Of a stretch of 9,184 nt of DNA, positions 1-7,563 are shown piece after piece (the first letter of the stretch is position 1; each line of letters opens with the position of its first letter). The notes under the pieces are model-generated. The model was not told the origin of the DNA. It saw nothing but the letters and a program-made list of their open reading frames with translations, and ran no database searches. A program made the translations under genes and the position numbers. The DNA comes from Gammaproteobacteria bacterium (lineage in GTDB: Bacteria; Pseudomonadota; Gammaproteobacteria; Pseudomonadales; Azotimanducaceae), in assembly GCA_003476445.1 (NCBI GenBank), contig DMUF01000041.1, positions 16,537-25,720 of the forward strand, read 5' to 3'.

Positions 1-43
1 CGCCCTGAAGAGGGTCGCCCTGATTGGGCTGTGCGTGAGGGGC

Positions 44-2524
44 CTATGCCTGAGCGGGTAACGTCGGCGGTGGTTTTACCGCCAGTCGGAAGTCCGCATC
101 GATCACAGCGTTCGCCGCGCGCAGTATTTCCGGCACGAGCCGCCCGGGTTCCAGCGTTCCGTCCGGTTTCTCGTGCAGCAGAGCGCGTTTCTGCAGACCG
201 TCGACCATCTGATTGAACAGGGTGGCGTCGACGAACTCGGGCGCGTTCAGCCCGTAGAGTCGTGACATGCGCGCGGCAACAGCCAGGGTCCGCTCCTGCA
301 GAGCGCTGCGAGACTGTCGCGTATCCGGGTCGTTGGTAAGAAGCCGCAGCACGATGTAGAGCCGCTCGAGCAGTGGCATCACGATGCCCGCCAGGAGTTG
401 CAGCTGCCGGCCGGCCTCGGAGTCCGCTGGCGCGGGCTGCAGCGAATCTCCGCGGCTGACGAGAAGCCCCTCATCAAGCATCTGGGTGGTCCACAGGTCG
501 ATTGTTCCCGGGCGCCGCGCGTCTTGTGACGCGTCCAAATCGCTCTTGCCGGTCAAGTCTTGAAGCTCGATCTCCGCGGTCACCGCATCGGCAACGAAGG
601 GAAGGACCGGCGCGCACAGCCGGTGCAGCGCTGTTCGCTCGAGCGGGCGCCGTCGATTGCGAATCAGACAGGCAATGAGCGACGGTACCAAGAGAACGTG
701 GGCGACGTTGTTGCGGTACCAGGTAATGAGGACGGCGGTCAGCGTGTCATGATGCAGAACCGGCCCGAAAGCAGCCTCCTCGCGGTGGATCAGCCCAAGC
801 GACTGCACCGTCGCAATGATCTCCTTGGGCGACAGGTCCGTGACCGGGTAGCGCGCCGGTCCCGCGCCAAGCAGGCGCTGGTAAAGCGCTATCTGCGCCT
901 CGAGCACCGTCGCTTCGATCGCAAGCCGCGGCGCACTCAGCATCACCAGTGCGACCAGGTTGACGGGATTTACGGTCGCTGCGGCGTTGATACGCGTCAT
1001 GATGGCGGCGCCGAGACGCGGCGCAACGGTGGCGTCGGTCGCCGGATCCGAGCGCAGCCCCTCTTTTGCCAGCCAGCGCCCGAGCACGAGCGGTGCGCCA
1101 AAGCGAACATCCACATGACCGAAGTTCTGACGCACGAGACGCAGCGCGCGAAAGACGTCGGTCACTGATTCCGTCCGCTTGCCTGAACCGCGCAACTCAT
1201 CGAGGTAGCTCGCGGCCTCGACCAGTTTTTCGTAACCGAAGTAGACCGGCACGAAGGCGAGGGGGCGTGGCAGGCCGCGCGCGTGATGCTCGAGCGTCAT
1301 CTTGATGAGCCCCAGGCGTGCGGGGAGCAGTCGGCCCGTGCGCGATCGACCGCCCTCGGGAAAGAACTCTACGCTGTGGCCACGGCGATAGACCTGATAC
1401 AGATATTCCGAGAACACCGCGCTGTAGAGCGGATCGCCGCGGAAACTGCGGCGCATGAAGAATGCACCGGATCGACGCAGGATGCCGCCCACCACGGGCA
1501 GGTTGAGATTGCGACCGGCGGCGATGTGCGGAATCGTCAGCCCATCTTGATAGAGCAGATAGGACAGCAGCAGATAATCCAGATGGCTGCGATGTGAGGG
1601 CACATAGACCAGCGTGTGCGTTCCAGCGATGGCTTTGACCTGCTCGATACCGCTCACGGTCACACCGCGGTAGATGCGGTTCCAGAACCAGCGCAGCAGC
1701 TGCTCCAATACGCGCACGGTGGGAAACGAGATGTTCGACGCGATTTCCTCGACGTCACGGCGGGCCTCCCGCTCGAGGCGCTGTCGCGATCGCGCGTCGG
1801 GGGCGGCTTCAATCAGCGCGCGCACGGCACGCCCCTGCAGCACGCGGTCGACCAGAGTGCGCTGGTGCGAGAGGTCGGGCCCGAGCGCGGCCGAGCGCTG
1901 GTGGCGCAGTCGAATGCGCAGAATCCGGTTGATGTACTGCAGCGCCCCCTTGCCCGTCGTAGCCCGCGCAAACGCGTCACGGAGCGTCAGCGGAGTGCCG
2001 AAATCGACGATGATCTGGCGCCGGCTCAGAAACAGGTTCACCACACGACGCAGACGGGATGTAACGGCCCAGTGCTCTGAGAGCAGCAGCCGGAGGAGTG
2101 AGCCCTGGCCGCTGGGGACAAGCCCCCAGAACACGGCCACAGGAACTACCCGCACCGACGCCGCGCTGAGATCGCCGCTGTTGGCGCCGCGTTCAAGCAG
2201 GGTTTCGATCCCCGCTACCCGCGCGGCATCAGCCCGCGCTCGATAGCGACCACGGCGGATGCGGTTCAGAAAGAAGACCCTGCGCGGTAGTTCGAACTCA
2301 CCGGTGCCGACCGTCGAGATTGGACGCGGCAATCCGTTAGCTGCGCAGATCAGGTCGAGTACGAGAAGATCACTGAGCGACCGGCGCTCGAGCACGTAGA
2401 CGGGCTGTAACTGATCGGTTGCGTCGGGCCCGAGAGCGGGCAGGTGGCCCGACGCTCGCGGGCGTACGAGCAGACGCATCAGCCGCAGCGCGATCGAGTA
2501 TCCGATCCCAGGTCGGCGACCCAT
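44..2524 (-). CDS. plsB: Glycerol-3-phosphate 1-O-acyltransferase PlsB
   Basis: The 826-residue protein matches PlsB along its full length (E. coli PlsB is about 807 residues). PlsB transfers an acyl chain from acyl-CoA or acyl-ACP to the sn-1 position of glycerol-3-phosphate at the inner membrane, giving lysophosphatidate, the first step of phospholipid synthesis. All four acyltransferase blocks are visible: block I HRSHLD with H311 and D316 (the HX4D catalytic pair), block II GAFFMRRSFRGD at 353-364, block III FPEGGRSRTGR at 388-398, and block IV VPVYFGYE at 425-432. The spacing matches E. coli with a constant offset of about 5. The C-terminal half also follows the family (for example YRNNVAHVLLVPSL and LYGLNAPEF). 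The chosen ATG aligns with the E. coli start (MGRRPGIGY versus MSGWPRIYY). It lies 23 bases after the gspD stop. The bases before it (CATCTCC) are pyrimidine-rich with no Shine-Dalgarno match, so coupling to gspD translation is likely. The stop is TAG. Confidence 0.97.
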   Translation of the reverse strand: MGRRPGIGYSIALRLMRLLVRPRASGHLPALGPDATDQLQPVYVLERRSLSDLLVLDLICAANGLPRPISTVGTGEFELPRRVFFLNRIRRGRYRARADAARVAGIETLLERGANSGDLSAASVRVVPVAVFWGLVPSGQGSLLRLLLSEHWAVTSRLRRVVNLFLSRRQIIVDFGTPLTLRDAFARATTGKGALQYINRILRIRLRHQRSAALGPDLSHQRTLVDRVLQGRAVRALIEAAPDARSRQRLEREARRDVEEIASNISFPTVRVLEQLLRWFWNRIYRGVTVSGIEQVKAIAGTHTLVYVPSHRSHLDYLLLSYLLYQDGLTIPHIAAGRNLNLPVVGGILRRSGAFFMRRSFRGDPLYSAVFSEYLYQVYRRGHSVEFFPEGGRSRTGRLLPARLGLIKMTLEHHARGLPRPLAFVPVYFGYEKLVEAASYLDELRGSGKRTESVTDVFRALRLVRQNFGHVDVRFGAPLVLGRWLAKEGLRSDPATDATVAPRLGAAIMTRINAAATVNPVNLVALVMLSAPRLAIEATVLEAQIALYQRLLGAGPARYPVTDLSPKEIIATVQSLGLIHREEAAFGPVLHHDTLTAVLITWYRNNVAHVLLVPSLIACLIRNRRRPLERTALHRLCAPVLPFVADAVTAEIELQDLTGKSDLDASQDARRPGTIDLWTTQMLDEGLLVSRGDSLQPAPADSEAGRQLQLLAGIVMPLLERLYIVLRLLTNDPDTRQSRSALQERTLAVAARMSRLYGLNAPEFVDATLFNQMVDGLQKRALLHEKPDGTLEPGRLVPEILRAANAVIDADFRLAVKPPPTLPAQA

Positions 2525-2547
2525 GGAGATGATCGGGCGCCAGGGGC

Positions 2548-4476
2548 TCAGGGGCGACCGCGAAACAGATCCGACGGCGCGCTGCCCGATGAGGACTCGA
2601 TCTCAACCTCCCACACGTCCTGGTACTTGGCATCCGTGATGGTCTTGGCGTCGCCATCGTTGCGAATCACCGTAGGACGCAGGAACACGAGCAGGTTGCG
2701 CTTCACACGCGATTTGCTGTCAGAGCGGAACAACCGCCCGAGCGCCGGAATGCTGCCGAGTAACGGGACCTTCTTGATGGTGTCGTTGATGTCGTCCTGG
2801 ATGAGTCCCCCCAGTACGATGGTCTGCCGATCTTCTGCGAGCACCGTGGTTTCGATGGTGCGCTTGGAGGTCACCACGTCGGAGAAGCCAGCGTCCCCGA
2901 TGGGCGCTTCCGGAACGATACCGGTGATTTCCTGAGCGACCTCCAGCCGCACGGCGGTGCCATCGTGCACATGCGGCGTGACGGTCAGCTGCAAACCCAC
3001 GTCCTGGCGCTGAATCGTCGTGAACGGGTTGCTGCTGCCGTCGCCGGTGGTGCTGTAGGTACCGGTTCGGAACGGGACCTCGTTACCCACCACGATTTTC
3101 GCCTCCTGATTGTCGAGCGTGAGGATGCTCGGCGTGGAGAGCAGATTTGCGTTGGTATTGGTCGCCAGAGCGCGTACGACGGCGGCAAACGAGAAACTGG
3201 AGGAGTCGATGCGTGCAACCGCGACGGTGGGCGCAGTGGCTGATCCCAGCGCCGGCAGCACGTCGATGTTGCCGTCCTCGCCGATGATGTTGCCGATCAG
3301 CGACGACACCACACCGTCCAGCGTCGTGTTGAAGAAGGGGACGGTACCGTTTTCGGTATCGACGCCCGCCATCTCCACTCCGATTCGGGTTGAATCATCG
3401 ATGGAGATCTCGACGATGGCGGCCTCGATGAGCACCTGTGTGCGCCGCACGTCGAGCTGGTCGAGAATTTCGCGCACTTCCGCCATCAGCGCGGGTTCAC
3501 CGCGCACCACAATGGCGTTCAGAGATTCGTCTGCACGTATGGTGGTGGGGCCGCGACCCTCCCCCTCCTTGTCGCTCGCGCCCGCGATCATTTCTTCGAG
3601 CATCGGTGCGAGCTTGGACGCATCGCCATGACGCAGATAGATCACCTGGGTGGCGCCGGTTGCCGTCGCCTGTTGATCCAGCTGTTCGACCAGCTTGAGA
3701 ATTTCAGCGACCGGGCGTGGTTTGCCGCGCACGACCAGGCTGTTGTTGCGCTCGTTGGCAATGAGCTGCACGCGCTGCGGTCCGGCGGTGCCCTCGGCGA
3801 GTTGTCGCGGCGCGACCTTCTCCAGCAGATTCACCACGGTGCCCACCCAGGCATGCTTCATCGGCACGACGACGACCTGCACGTCGTCAGAGACATCGAC
3901 CTGCTGCACCAGCTGCACGAGTCGCGTCATGTTGTCCGCATGGTCGCTGATGATCACGACGTTGGGTTCAGCGACCGCGGCGATGTGGCCGTATTGTGGA
4001 ATGAGCGGGCGCAGAATCTTTACCAGCTCTTCCGACTTCACGTTCTGCGCCGATATCACCCGGGTGACGAGTTTCTCCGGTGCGATCGGGCCGCTCTCGC
4101 CCTCGGCGCCAGGGCTTTGTTTGGCGGTCGCGTTCTGCTGGATCCGGATCACGCCGCCCGCGGGCACCGCGGTCCAGTTGTGCACCCGCAGCACCGACAG
4201 GAACAGTTCATAGACGGCTTCGCGATTCATGGGTGTACTCGACACCACGGTCACGTTGCCCTTGATGCGGGGGTCAACCACAAAGGTCTTGCCCGTGATG
4301 CCGGCGACCTGCATGACGAATTCGTTCAGATCGGCGTTCTTGACGTTGATGCGCCAGGTCTGCTCCTCGCCATAGGCGGACTGAGCGAGAGCAAGCAGGA
4401 GGACCACGCCGCTGATCGCGCCGGCGAGCGGCAGGGTGACAAGGCGAACGACGCGAATCAGATGAGTGTGGATCAT
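2548..4476 (-). CDS. gspD: Type II secretion system secretin GspD
   Basis: This 642-residue protein is the outer-membrane channel subunit of the T2SS; secretins form large multimeric rings spanning periplasm and outer membrane. A Sec signal peptide covers about residues 1-36 (basic start, hydrophobic stretch 12-31, AYG before EEQT). No lipobox cysteine is seen. The domains in order are N0 (about 38-115), a polar linker (115-135), N1 (136-197), N2 (199-267), N3 (276-343) and the secretin core (about 346-602). Core landmarks are LIEAAIVEIS (349-358), TPSILTLDNQEA (448-459), GNEVPFRTG (464-472) and the secretin signature VPLLGSIPALGRLFR (570-584), followed by FLRPTVI (598-604). Only about 38 residues follow, including a KYQDV stretch, so the C-terminal S-region is short. 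The ATG overlaps the gspC stop as ATGA, and no Shine-Dalgarno is visible, so translation is probably coupled to gspC. Its natural partner is the GspC HR domain, encoded just upstream. Confidence 0.97.
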   Translation of the reverse strand: MIHTHLIRVVRLVTLPLAGAISGVVLLLALAQSAYGEEQTWRINVKNADLNEFVMQVAGITGKTFVVDPRIKGNVTVVSSTPMNREAVYELFLSVLRVHNWTAVPAGGVIRIQQNATAKQSPGAEGESGPIAPEKLVTRVISAQNVKSEELVKILRPLIPQYGHIAAVAEPNVVIISDHADNMTRLVQLVQQVDVSDDVQVVVVPMKHAWVGTVVNLLEKVAPRQLAEGTAGPQRVQLIANERNNSLVVRGKPRPVAEILKLVEQLDQQATATGATQVIYLRHGDASKLAPMLEEMIAGASDKEGEGRGPTTIRADESLNAIVVRGEPALMAEVREILDQLDVRRTQVLIEAAIVEISIDDSTRIGVEMAGVDTENGTVPFFNTTLDGVVSSLIGNIIGEDGNIDVLPALGSATAPTVAVARIDSSSFSFAAVVRALATNTNANLLSTPSILTLDNQEAKIVVGNEVPFRTGTYSTTGDGSSNPFTTIQRQDVGLQLTVTPHVHDGTAVRLEVAQEITGIVPEAPIGDAGFSDVVTSKRTIETTVLAEDRQTIVLGGLIQDDINDTIKKVPLLGSIPALGRLFRSDSKSRVKRNLLVFLRPTVIRNDGDAKTITDAKYQDVWEVEIESSSGSAPSDLFRGRP

Positions 4477-5537
4477 GGCACTTGCGTGGTGACGAAGAAG
4501 CGGCGCGTGCCACGCTGTATCTCGATGCGTGCAAGGCCCTCTGTCTTCAGGTTGTCGATATCGAGACGGTCCTGGGTCGGGTTGCCGACTGCACGACCAT
4601 TGACCGAGAGGATCACATCACCGGTTTGAAGACCAGTGTGACCGAGCCACGGGGTGCCGGCAAGGCTATCTACCCGGTAGCCGCCCGTGCCCGCGGCATC
4701 GACGGGGGACAAGCCGAGTGCCAGCGGGTCATTCTTGCCGGACGGTACCGCAGCGCCGGACAGGGGGTCGTCCACGGGAACATCCTGCGGCGAGAGCCCC
4801 TGCGTTGCACCGGGGTCGCTCGCGCCCGTGTCGTAGACAGCGGGATCGTCCGCTGGACCACTTGGATACACGGACTCGGCGCCCGGGTCCTCGAGATCGG
4901 TTGCGCGCAGTCCGTCGTAGGGTACGGCTTCGTCGAAGGGTTCCACGCGCTCGAGTTCCTGGCGGTATTGCTCCTCCATGAGACGCATCTGCTCCGCGTC
5001 GGCATCCATGTAGGCCGGGTTCTGTGGCGTCACCGCGCCCATCGGCGCGCTCTGTGCGAAGAACAAGGATTCGACTGCCCCGCTGCGCCGCAGCACCACA
5101 TGATCCGCATAGACCCCCTCGAGCGTGGCGCTGCCCGCAATGCGTTCGCCGATCTGGTAGAGAAGCCCCGGCTTGCCGCGCTCGGCAATGATCGCCGCGG
5201 AGCTGCGCGCGTCTCCGCCCTCGAACACGCCTTGCAGCTCGAGCGGCAGCTGGGTGACGACGGCAGGGCCGCTCGGAAGCAGTCCGCCCGTCGCGCCATC
5301 GGACGTGGCACCGGCAGCGCCGAAAAGATTGCTGGCGACCAGTTGGTCAATGTCCACGAGCGGGGGTGCACGGGATCCGCTGCTGATAGTGGTGGGCGCA
5401 AGTGGTGCGCTGCTCGACGCCCCGTCTGACAGCAGTTCCAGCGCCCCATTGGCGACCGTCCAGGCAATGCCCGCGATGAGCAGCCACCGCGCGGGTTGAA
5501 CCAATCGATTGGACAGTGTCTTCAGCACAGCCTGCAT
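4473..5537 (-). CDS. gspC: Type II secretion system protein GspC
   Basis: GspC is the inner-membrane clamp protein whose periplasmic HR domain binds the N0 domain of the secretin. The 354-residue protein has a short cytoplasmic N-terminus, one membrane segment (about 18-36), a polar stretch, the HR domain (about 94-162, with PLELQGVFEGG and an AIIAERGKPG strand-turn) and a C-terminal PDZ domain (about 286-350, with GLQTGDVILSVNG at 302-314). Between HR and PDZ, residues 171-281 form a long low-complexity linker with about 24 D/E against 5 K/R and 15 prolines. A likely helix sits near 178-198. Most GspC linkers I know are much shorter. The start is uncertain: GGGGAG lies only 1 base before this ATG but 10 bases before an in-frame GTG at codon 4 (5526-5528), which may be the real start. 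The gene overlaps gspD by 4 bases. Identity rests on the HR plus PDZ layout and the neighbouring gspD. Confidence 0.94.
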   Translation of the reverse strand: MQAVLKTLSNRLVQPARWLLIAGIAWTVANGALELLSDGASSSAPLAPTTISSGSRAPPLVDIDQLVASNLFGAAGATSDGATGGLLPSGPAVVTQLPLELQGVFEGGDARSSAAIIAERGKPGLLYQIGERIAGSATLEGVYADHVVLRRSGAVESLFFAQSAPMGAVTPQNPAYMDADAEQMRLMEEQYRQELERVEPFDEAVPYDGLRATDLEDPGAESVYPSGPADDPAVYDTGASDPGATQGLSPQDVPVDDPLSGAAVPSGKNDPLALGLSPVDAAGTGGYRVDSLAGTPWLGHTGLQTGDVILSVNGRAVGNPTQDRLDIDNLKTEGLARIEIQRGTRRFFVTTQVP

Positions 5538-5538
5538 A

Positions 5539-5544
5539 CTCCCC
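5539..5544 (-). promoter_or_regulatory. Candidate ribosome binding site of gspC
   Basis: The minus strand reads GGGGAG. It is 1 base from the ATG at 5535-5537, too close for normal use, and 10 bases from the in-frame GTG at 5526-5528, which is acceptable. The site therefore suggests that the GTG at codon 4 may be the working start. Confidence 0.5.
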
Positions 5545-5594
5545 GCTGCGCGTTCATGCGATCGCGCGCAGGACGACAGGTTAACCGCAGCGGG
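5542..5594. repeat. 9-base inverted repeat flanking the gspC leader
   Basis: CCCGCTGCG (5542-5550) and CGCAGCGGG (5586-5594) are perfect inverted copies with a 35-base loop. On the gspC transcript the downstream arm overlaps the first three G residues of the GGGGAG site, so pairing could hide the ribosome binding site. The match is GC-rich and the loop is long, so chance is a real possibility. Confidence 0.4.
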
Positions 5595-5598
5595 TGCA

Positions 5599-6360
5599 TC
5601 AGAACAGTTGCTCCTCGAGCGTTAACAGCACGTCCGTGGGCGCACCTGTACCCGGCCACTCTAGGCCGAAGATCTGCATGAAGCGCCGTGTCAGGGTCAA
5701 ACGCGCGAAGCCGTCTGTGTCGGCGGTCGCGCGCAGAATCTCGAGTTCCTGATCCGAGGTCTCGTGCAGGCTGGCGGCGAAACCCGGGCCAAGGTGGGCG
5801 GCGAGAGGAGCCACGCGCGCGTCGTGGTCGCGGCCGGAGAGCCGGTAGCGCACGTCGCCCCCGGACCAGTCGATGCGCCCCGTCAGCGCGCTGCGCACGA
5901 GCGGCTCGCGGTGAGGTGCCTCGAGCGCAACAGCGTGAAGCGTGAGTCTGCCCCCAAGCCGGATGTGATACGGCGCGAGCAGCGTGCGCAGGTGCAAGGC
6001 ATCCATTTCGCCATCGATGGTCAGCCGGTAACGCGCGCGCCCGATCCGCAGCTCGCCCGTCAGGTCTTGTCCCTGCTCAAGCCAGCGCAGGTTCAGCCCC
6101 AGTTCACCGCGCAGCAGCGCTTCGGGCGCGATGCGCCATGCGATCTCGCCAAGCGCGCGGTCCGACACGGAGCCGATCGCGGCCGTATTGGTCAGGTGCA
6201 GTGTGCCGGTGCCCGTCCAGAGCAGTCCCCGAGCCCCTGTCAGGGTGATCGCCGCGTCATTCGGGAGCAACGATGGCACGAGGGTTGCGGGAGCGCGCAC
6301 GATCATGAATAAGACGATGAGCAGAACGCCGACCAGCAGATAGCGCGCTCCAGATCGCAT
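5599..6360 (-). CDS. gspN: Type II secretion system protein GspN
   Basis: This 253-residue protein fits the T2SS protein N family, an accessory inner-membrane protein present in only some T2SSs and dispensable in several. One hydrophobic segment (about 7-25) anchors the N-terminus, and the rest is predicted periplasmic and rich in beta-strands. Family-like features are the ARGLLWTGTGTLHL stretch (43-56), a tryptophan-led strand with ALLRGELGLNLRW (81-93), DWSGGDVRYRLSGR in the second half, and a hydrophobic C-terminal VLLTLEEQLF. The ATG follows the dapE stop after only 3 bases (TGA CCC ATG), with no Shine-Dalgarno, so translation is probably coupled to dapE. The placement is unusual: gspN normally ends the long gsp operon after gspM, but here it precedes gspC. 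The family call rests on recalled sequence pattern and on the adjacent gspC and gspD. Its precise role in secretion is poorly defined. Confidence 0.9.
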   Translation of the reverse strand: MRSGARYLLVGVLLIVLFMIVRAPATLVPSLLPNDAAITLTGARGLLWTGTGTLHLTNTAAIGSVSDRALGEIAWRIAPEALLRGELGLNLRWLEQGQDLTGELRIGRARYRLTIDGEMDALHLRTLLAPYHIRLGGRLTLHAVALEAPHREPLVRSALTGRIDWSGGDVRYRLSGRDHDARVAPLAAHLGPGFAASLHETSDQELEILRATADTDGFARLTLTRRFMQIFGLEWPGTGAPTDVLLTLEEQLF

Positions 6361-6363
6361 GGG

Positions 6364-7563
6364 TCAGCGCGTGACAGCAGGGTGGCGAGTCAGTGCTTCG
6401 AGGGTTGCCTGGTAGAGCCGCGCGAGCCGACCCAGATCTGCAACCGCCACGCATTCATCGATCTTGTGGATGGTGGCGTTCACCGGGCCGAGTTCCACTA
6501 CCTCTGTCCCCGTGGGCGCAATGAATCGTCCGTCCGAGGTGCCGCCCCCGGTGGAACGCTCGGGTTCACGACCCAGCTCGGCGGTGACAGCCGTGTTGAC
6601 CGCGTCTACCAGCGCGCCAGTTGCCGTAAGGAACGGTACTCCAGAGCGTTGCCAGCGCAGCTCATGACGCAGACCCGCGGTCGCGAGCGCTGCGGCGACG
6701 GCGGACTCGAGTCCTTCGGCGGTCTGCTCCGTTGCGTAGCGGAAATTGAATTCCACCTTGAGCGACCCTGGGATCACGTTACCGGCGCCCGTTCCGGCGT
6801 TGATGTTGGAGATCTGAAAGCTGGTCGCTGGAAAGTAGGCGTTGCCTTCATCCCAGCGTTTGGCAGCGAGCGCGGCGAGTACCGGCAGCGCGCGATGGAT
6901 CGGATTGTCGGCGCGCTCCGGATACGCAACGTGTCCCTGGATGCCGAACACCTCGAGGCTGCCGGACAGCGAGCCCCGACGCCCGATGCGCACGACATCG
7001 CCGACCACCGCGGTTGAGGAGGGCTCGCCGACGATGCACCAGTCGATATGCACGCCGCGTGCCGCGAGCGTTTCCATTACGGCGCGCGTGCCGTGAATCG
7101 CCGGCCCCTCTTCGTCGCTGGTGAGCAGAAAGGCAAGCCCGATCGGGCAGTCGGGTTGCGCGGCAAGAAAGGATTCAGTCGCGAGCACCATGGCGGCCAG
7201 CGATCCCTTCATATCGGCTGCGCCGCGGCCAAAGAGATGGTCGCCTCGAATCACCGGCTCGAAAGGTGGCGATTGCCAGTTCTCAACCGGGCCGGTGGGT
7301 ACGACATCGGTGTGACCTGCGAAGGCAAAGAGACGCGCTGGCTGCGACCCCGCCACGCTGCGCGGCGCGCGCACCGCCCACAGATTCTCGACGTCGCCGA
7401 TGCGAAGTGTTTCGCAGACAAAACCCAGGGCCCGCAGCCGATCGCCGATCAGCCCCTGACAGCCCGCATCACGCGGGGTGACGCTGGGTTGGCGGATGAG
7501 CTCGCAGGTCAGGTCCAGAACCGCGGCGGTCAGTGTGTCGCCTTGTGTCATGGTCTCAGTCAT
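6364..7563 (-). CDS. dapE: Succinyl-diaminopimelate desuccinylase DapE
   Basis: DapE is a cytoplasmic di-zinc M20-family amidohydrolase. It cleaves N-succinyl-LL-diaminopimelate to succinate and LL-DAP. All key residues appear at a constant +17 offset from the well-studied Haemophilus influenzae enzyme: zinc ligands H84 (AGHTDVVP), bridging D117 (GRGAADMKG), E152, E180 (CIVGEPSS) and H366 (NATIHKIDE), the general base E151 (TSDEEGP), and H211 (GHVAYPE) in the dimerisation domain. The 399 residues are slightly longer than the usual 375-380, from a longer N-terminus plus small loops. The ATG used overlaps the end of dapD by 8 bases. A second in-frame ATG at codon 5 (7549-7551) would avoid the overlap and cannot be excluded; neither has a convincing Shine-Dalgarno. 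The dapD neighbour supports DapE over other M20 peptidases such as ArgE. Confidence 0.97.
   Translation of the reverse strand: MTETMTQGDTLTAAVLDLTCELIRQPSVTPRDAGCQGLIGDRLRALGFVCETLRIGDVENLWAVRAPRSVAGSQPARLFAFAGHTDVVPTGPVENWQSPPFEPVIRGDHLFGRGAADMKGSLAAMVLATESFLAAQPDCPIGLAFLLTSDEEGPAIHGTRAVMETLAARGVHIDWCIVGEPSSTAVVGDVVRIGRRGSLSGSLEVFGIQGHVAYPERADNPIHRALPVLAALAAKRWDEGNAYFPATSFQISNINAGTGAGNVIPGSLKVEFNFRYATEQTAEGLESAVAAALATAGLRHELRWQRSGVPFLTATGALVDAVNTAVTAELGREPERSTGGGTSDGRFIAPTGTEVVELGPVNATIHKIDECVAVADLGRLARLYQATLEALTRHPAVTR

Larger units (their letters stand above)
5538..5598 (-). promoter_or_regulatory. gspN-gspC intergenic gap, possible leader or promoter
   Basis: This is the largest gap between genes in the window; elsewhere genes overlap or are separated by 3 or 23 bases. 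It could hold a separate promoter or leader for gspC-gspD. I see no convincing sigma70 -35/-10 pair. It contains TTAACC, a GC-rich CGCGCGATCGC run and a 9-base inverted repeat. The regulatory role is inferred only from its size and position. Confidence 0.3.

Noticed and set aside
1..43. Possible terminator after plsB
   Set aside because: Two small 4-base stems (1 around GCCC/GGGC at 17-29, 1 around CCCT/AGGG at 4-15) and a direct repeat CGCCCTGA (1-8 and 16-23) are present. The stems are short, compete with each other and lack a T-run, and the window ends here.
560..2080. Several plus-strand open frames opposite plsB (202, 104, 154 and 190 codons)
   Set aside because: All lie antisense to conserved parts of plsB, overlap one another in different frames, and have arginine-rich composition without motifs.
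3628..4629. Plus-strand open frame of 333 codons opposite gspD
   Set aside because: It lies antisense to a well-supported gspD. Its histidine-, arginine- and aspartate-rich protein resembles no family I know, and long antisense frames are expected in GC-rich coding DNA.
4482..5429. Plus-strand open frame of 315 codons opposite gspC
   Set aside because: It is antisense to gspC, has no recognisable domain and no clear ribosome binding site, and its composition is typical of a shadow frame.
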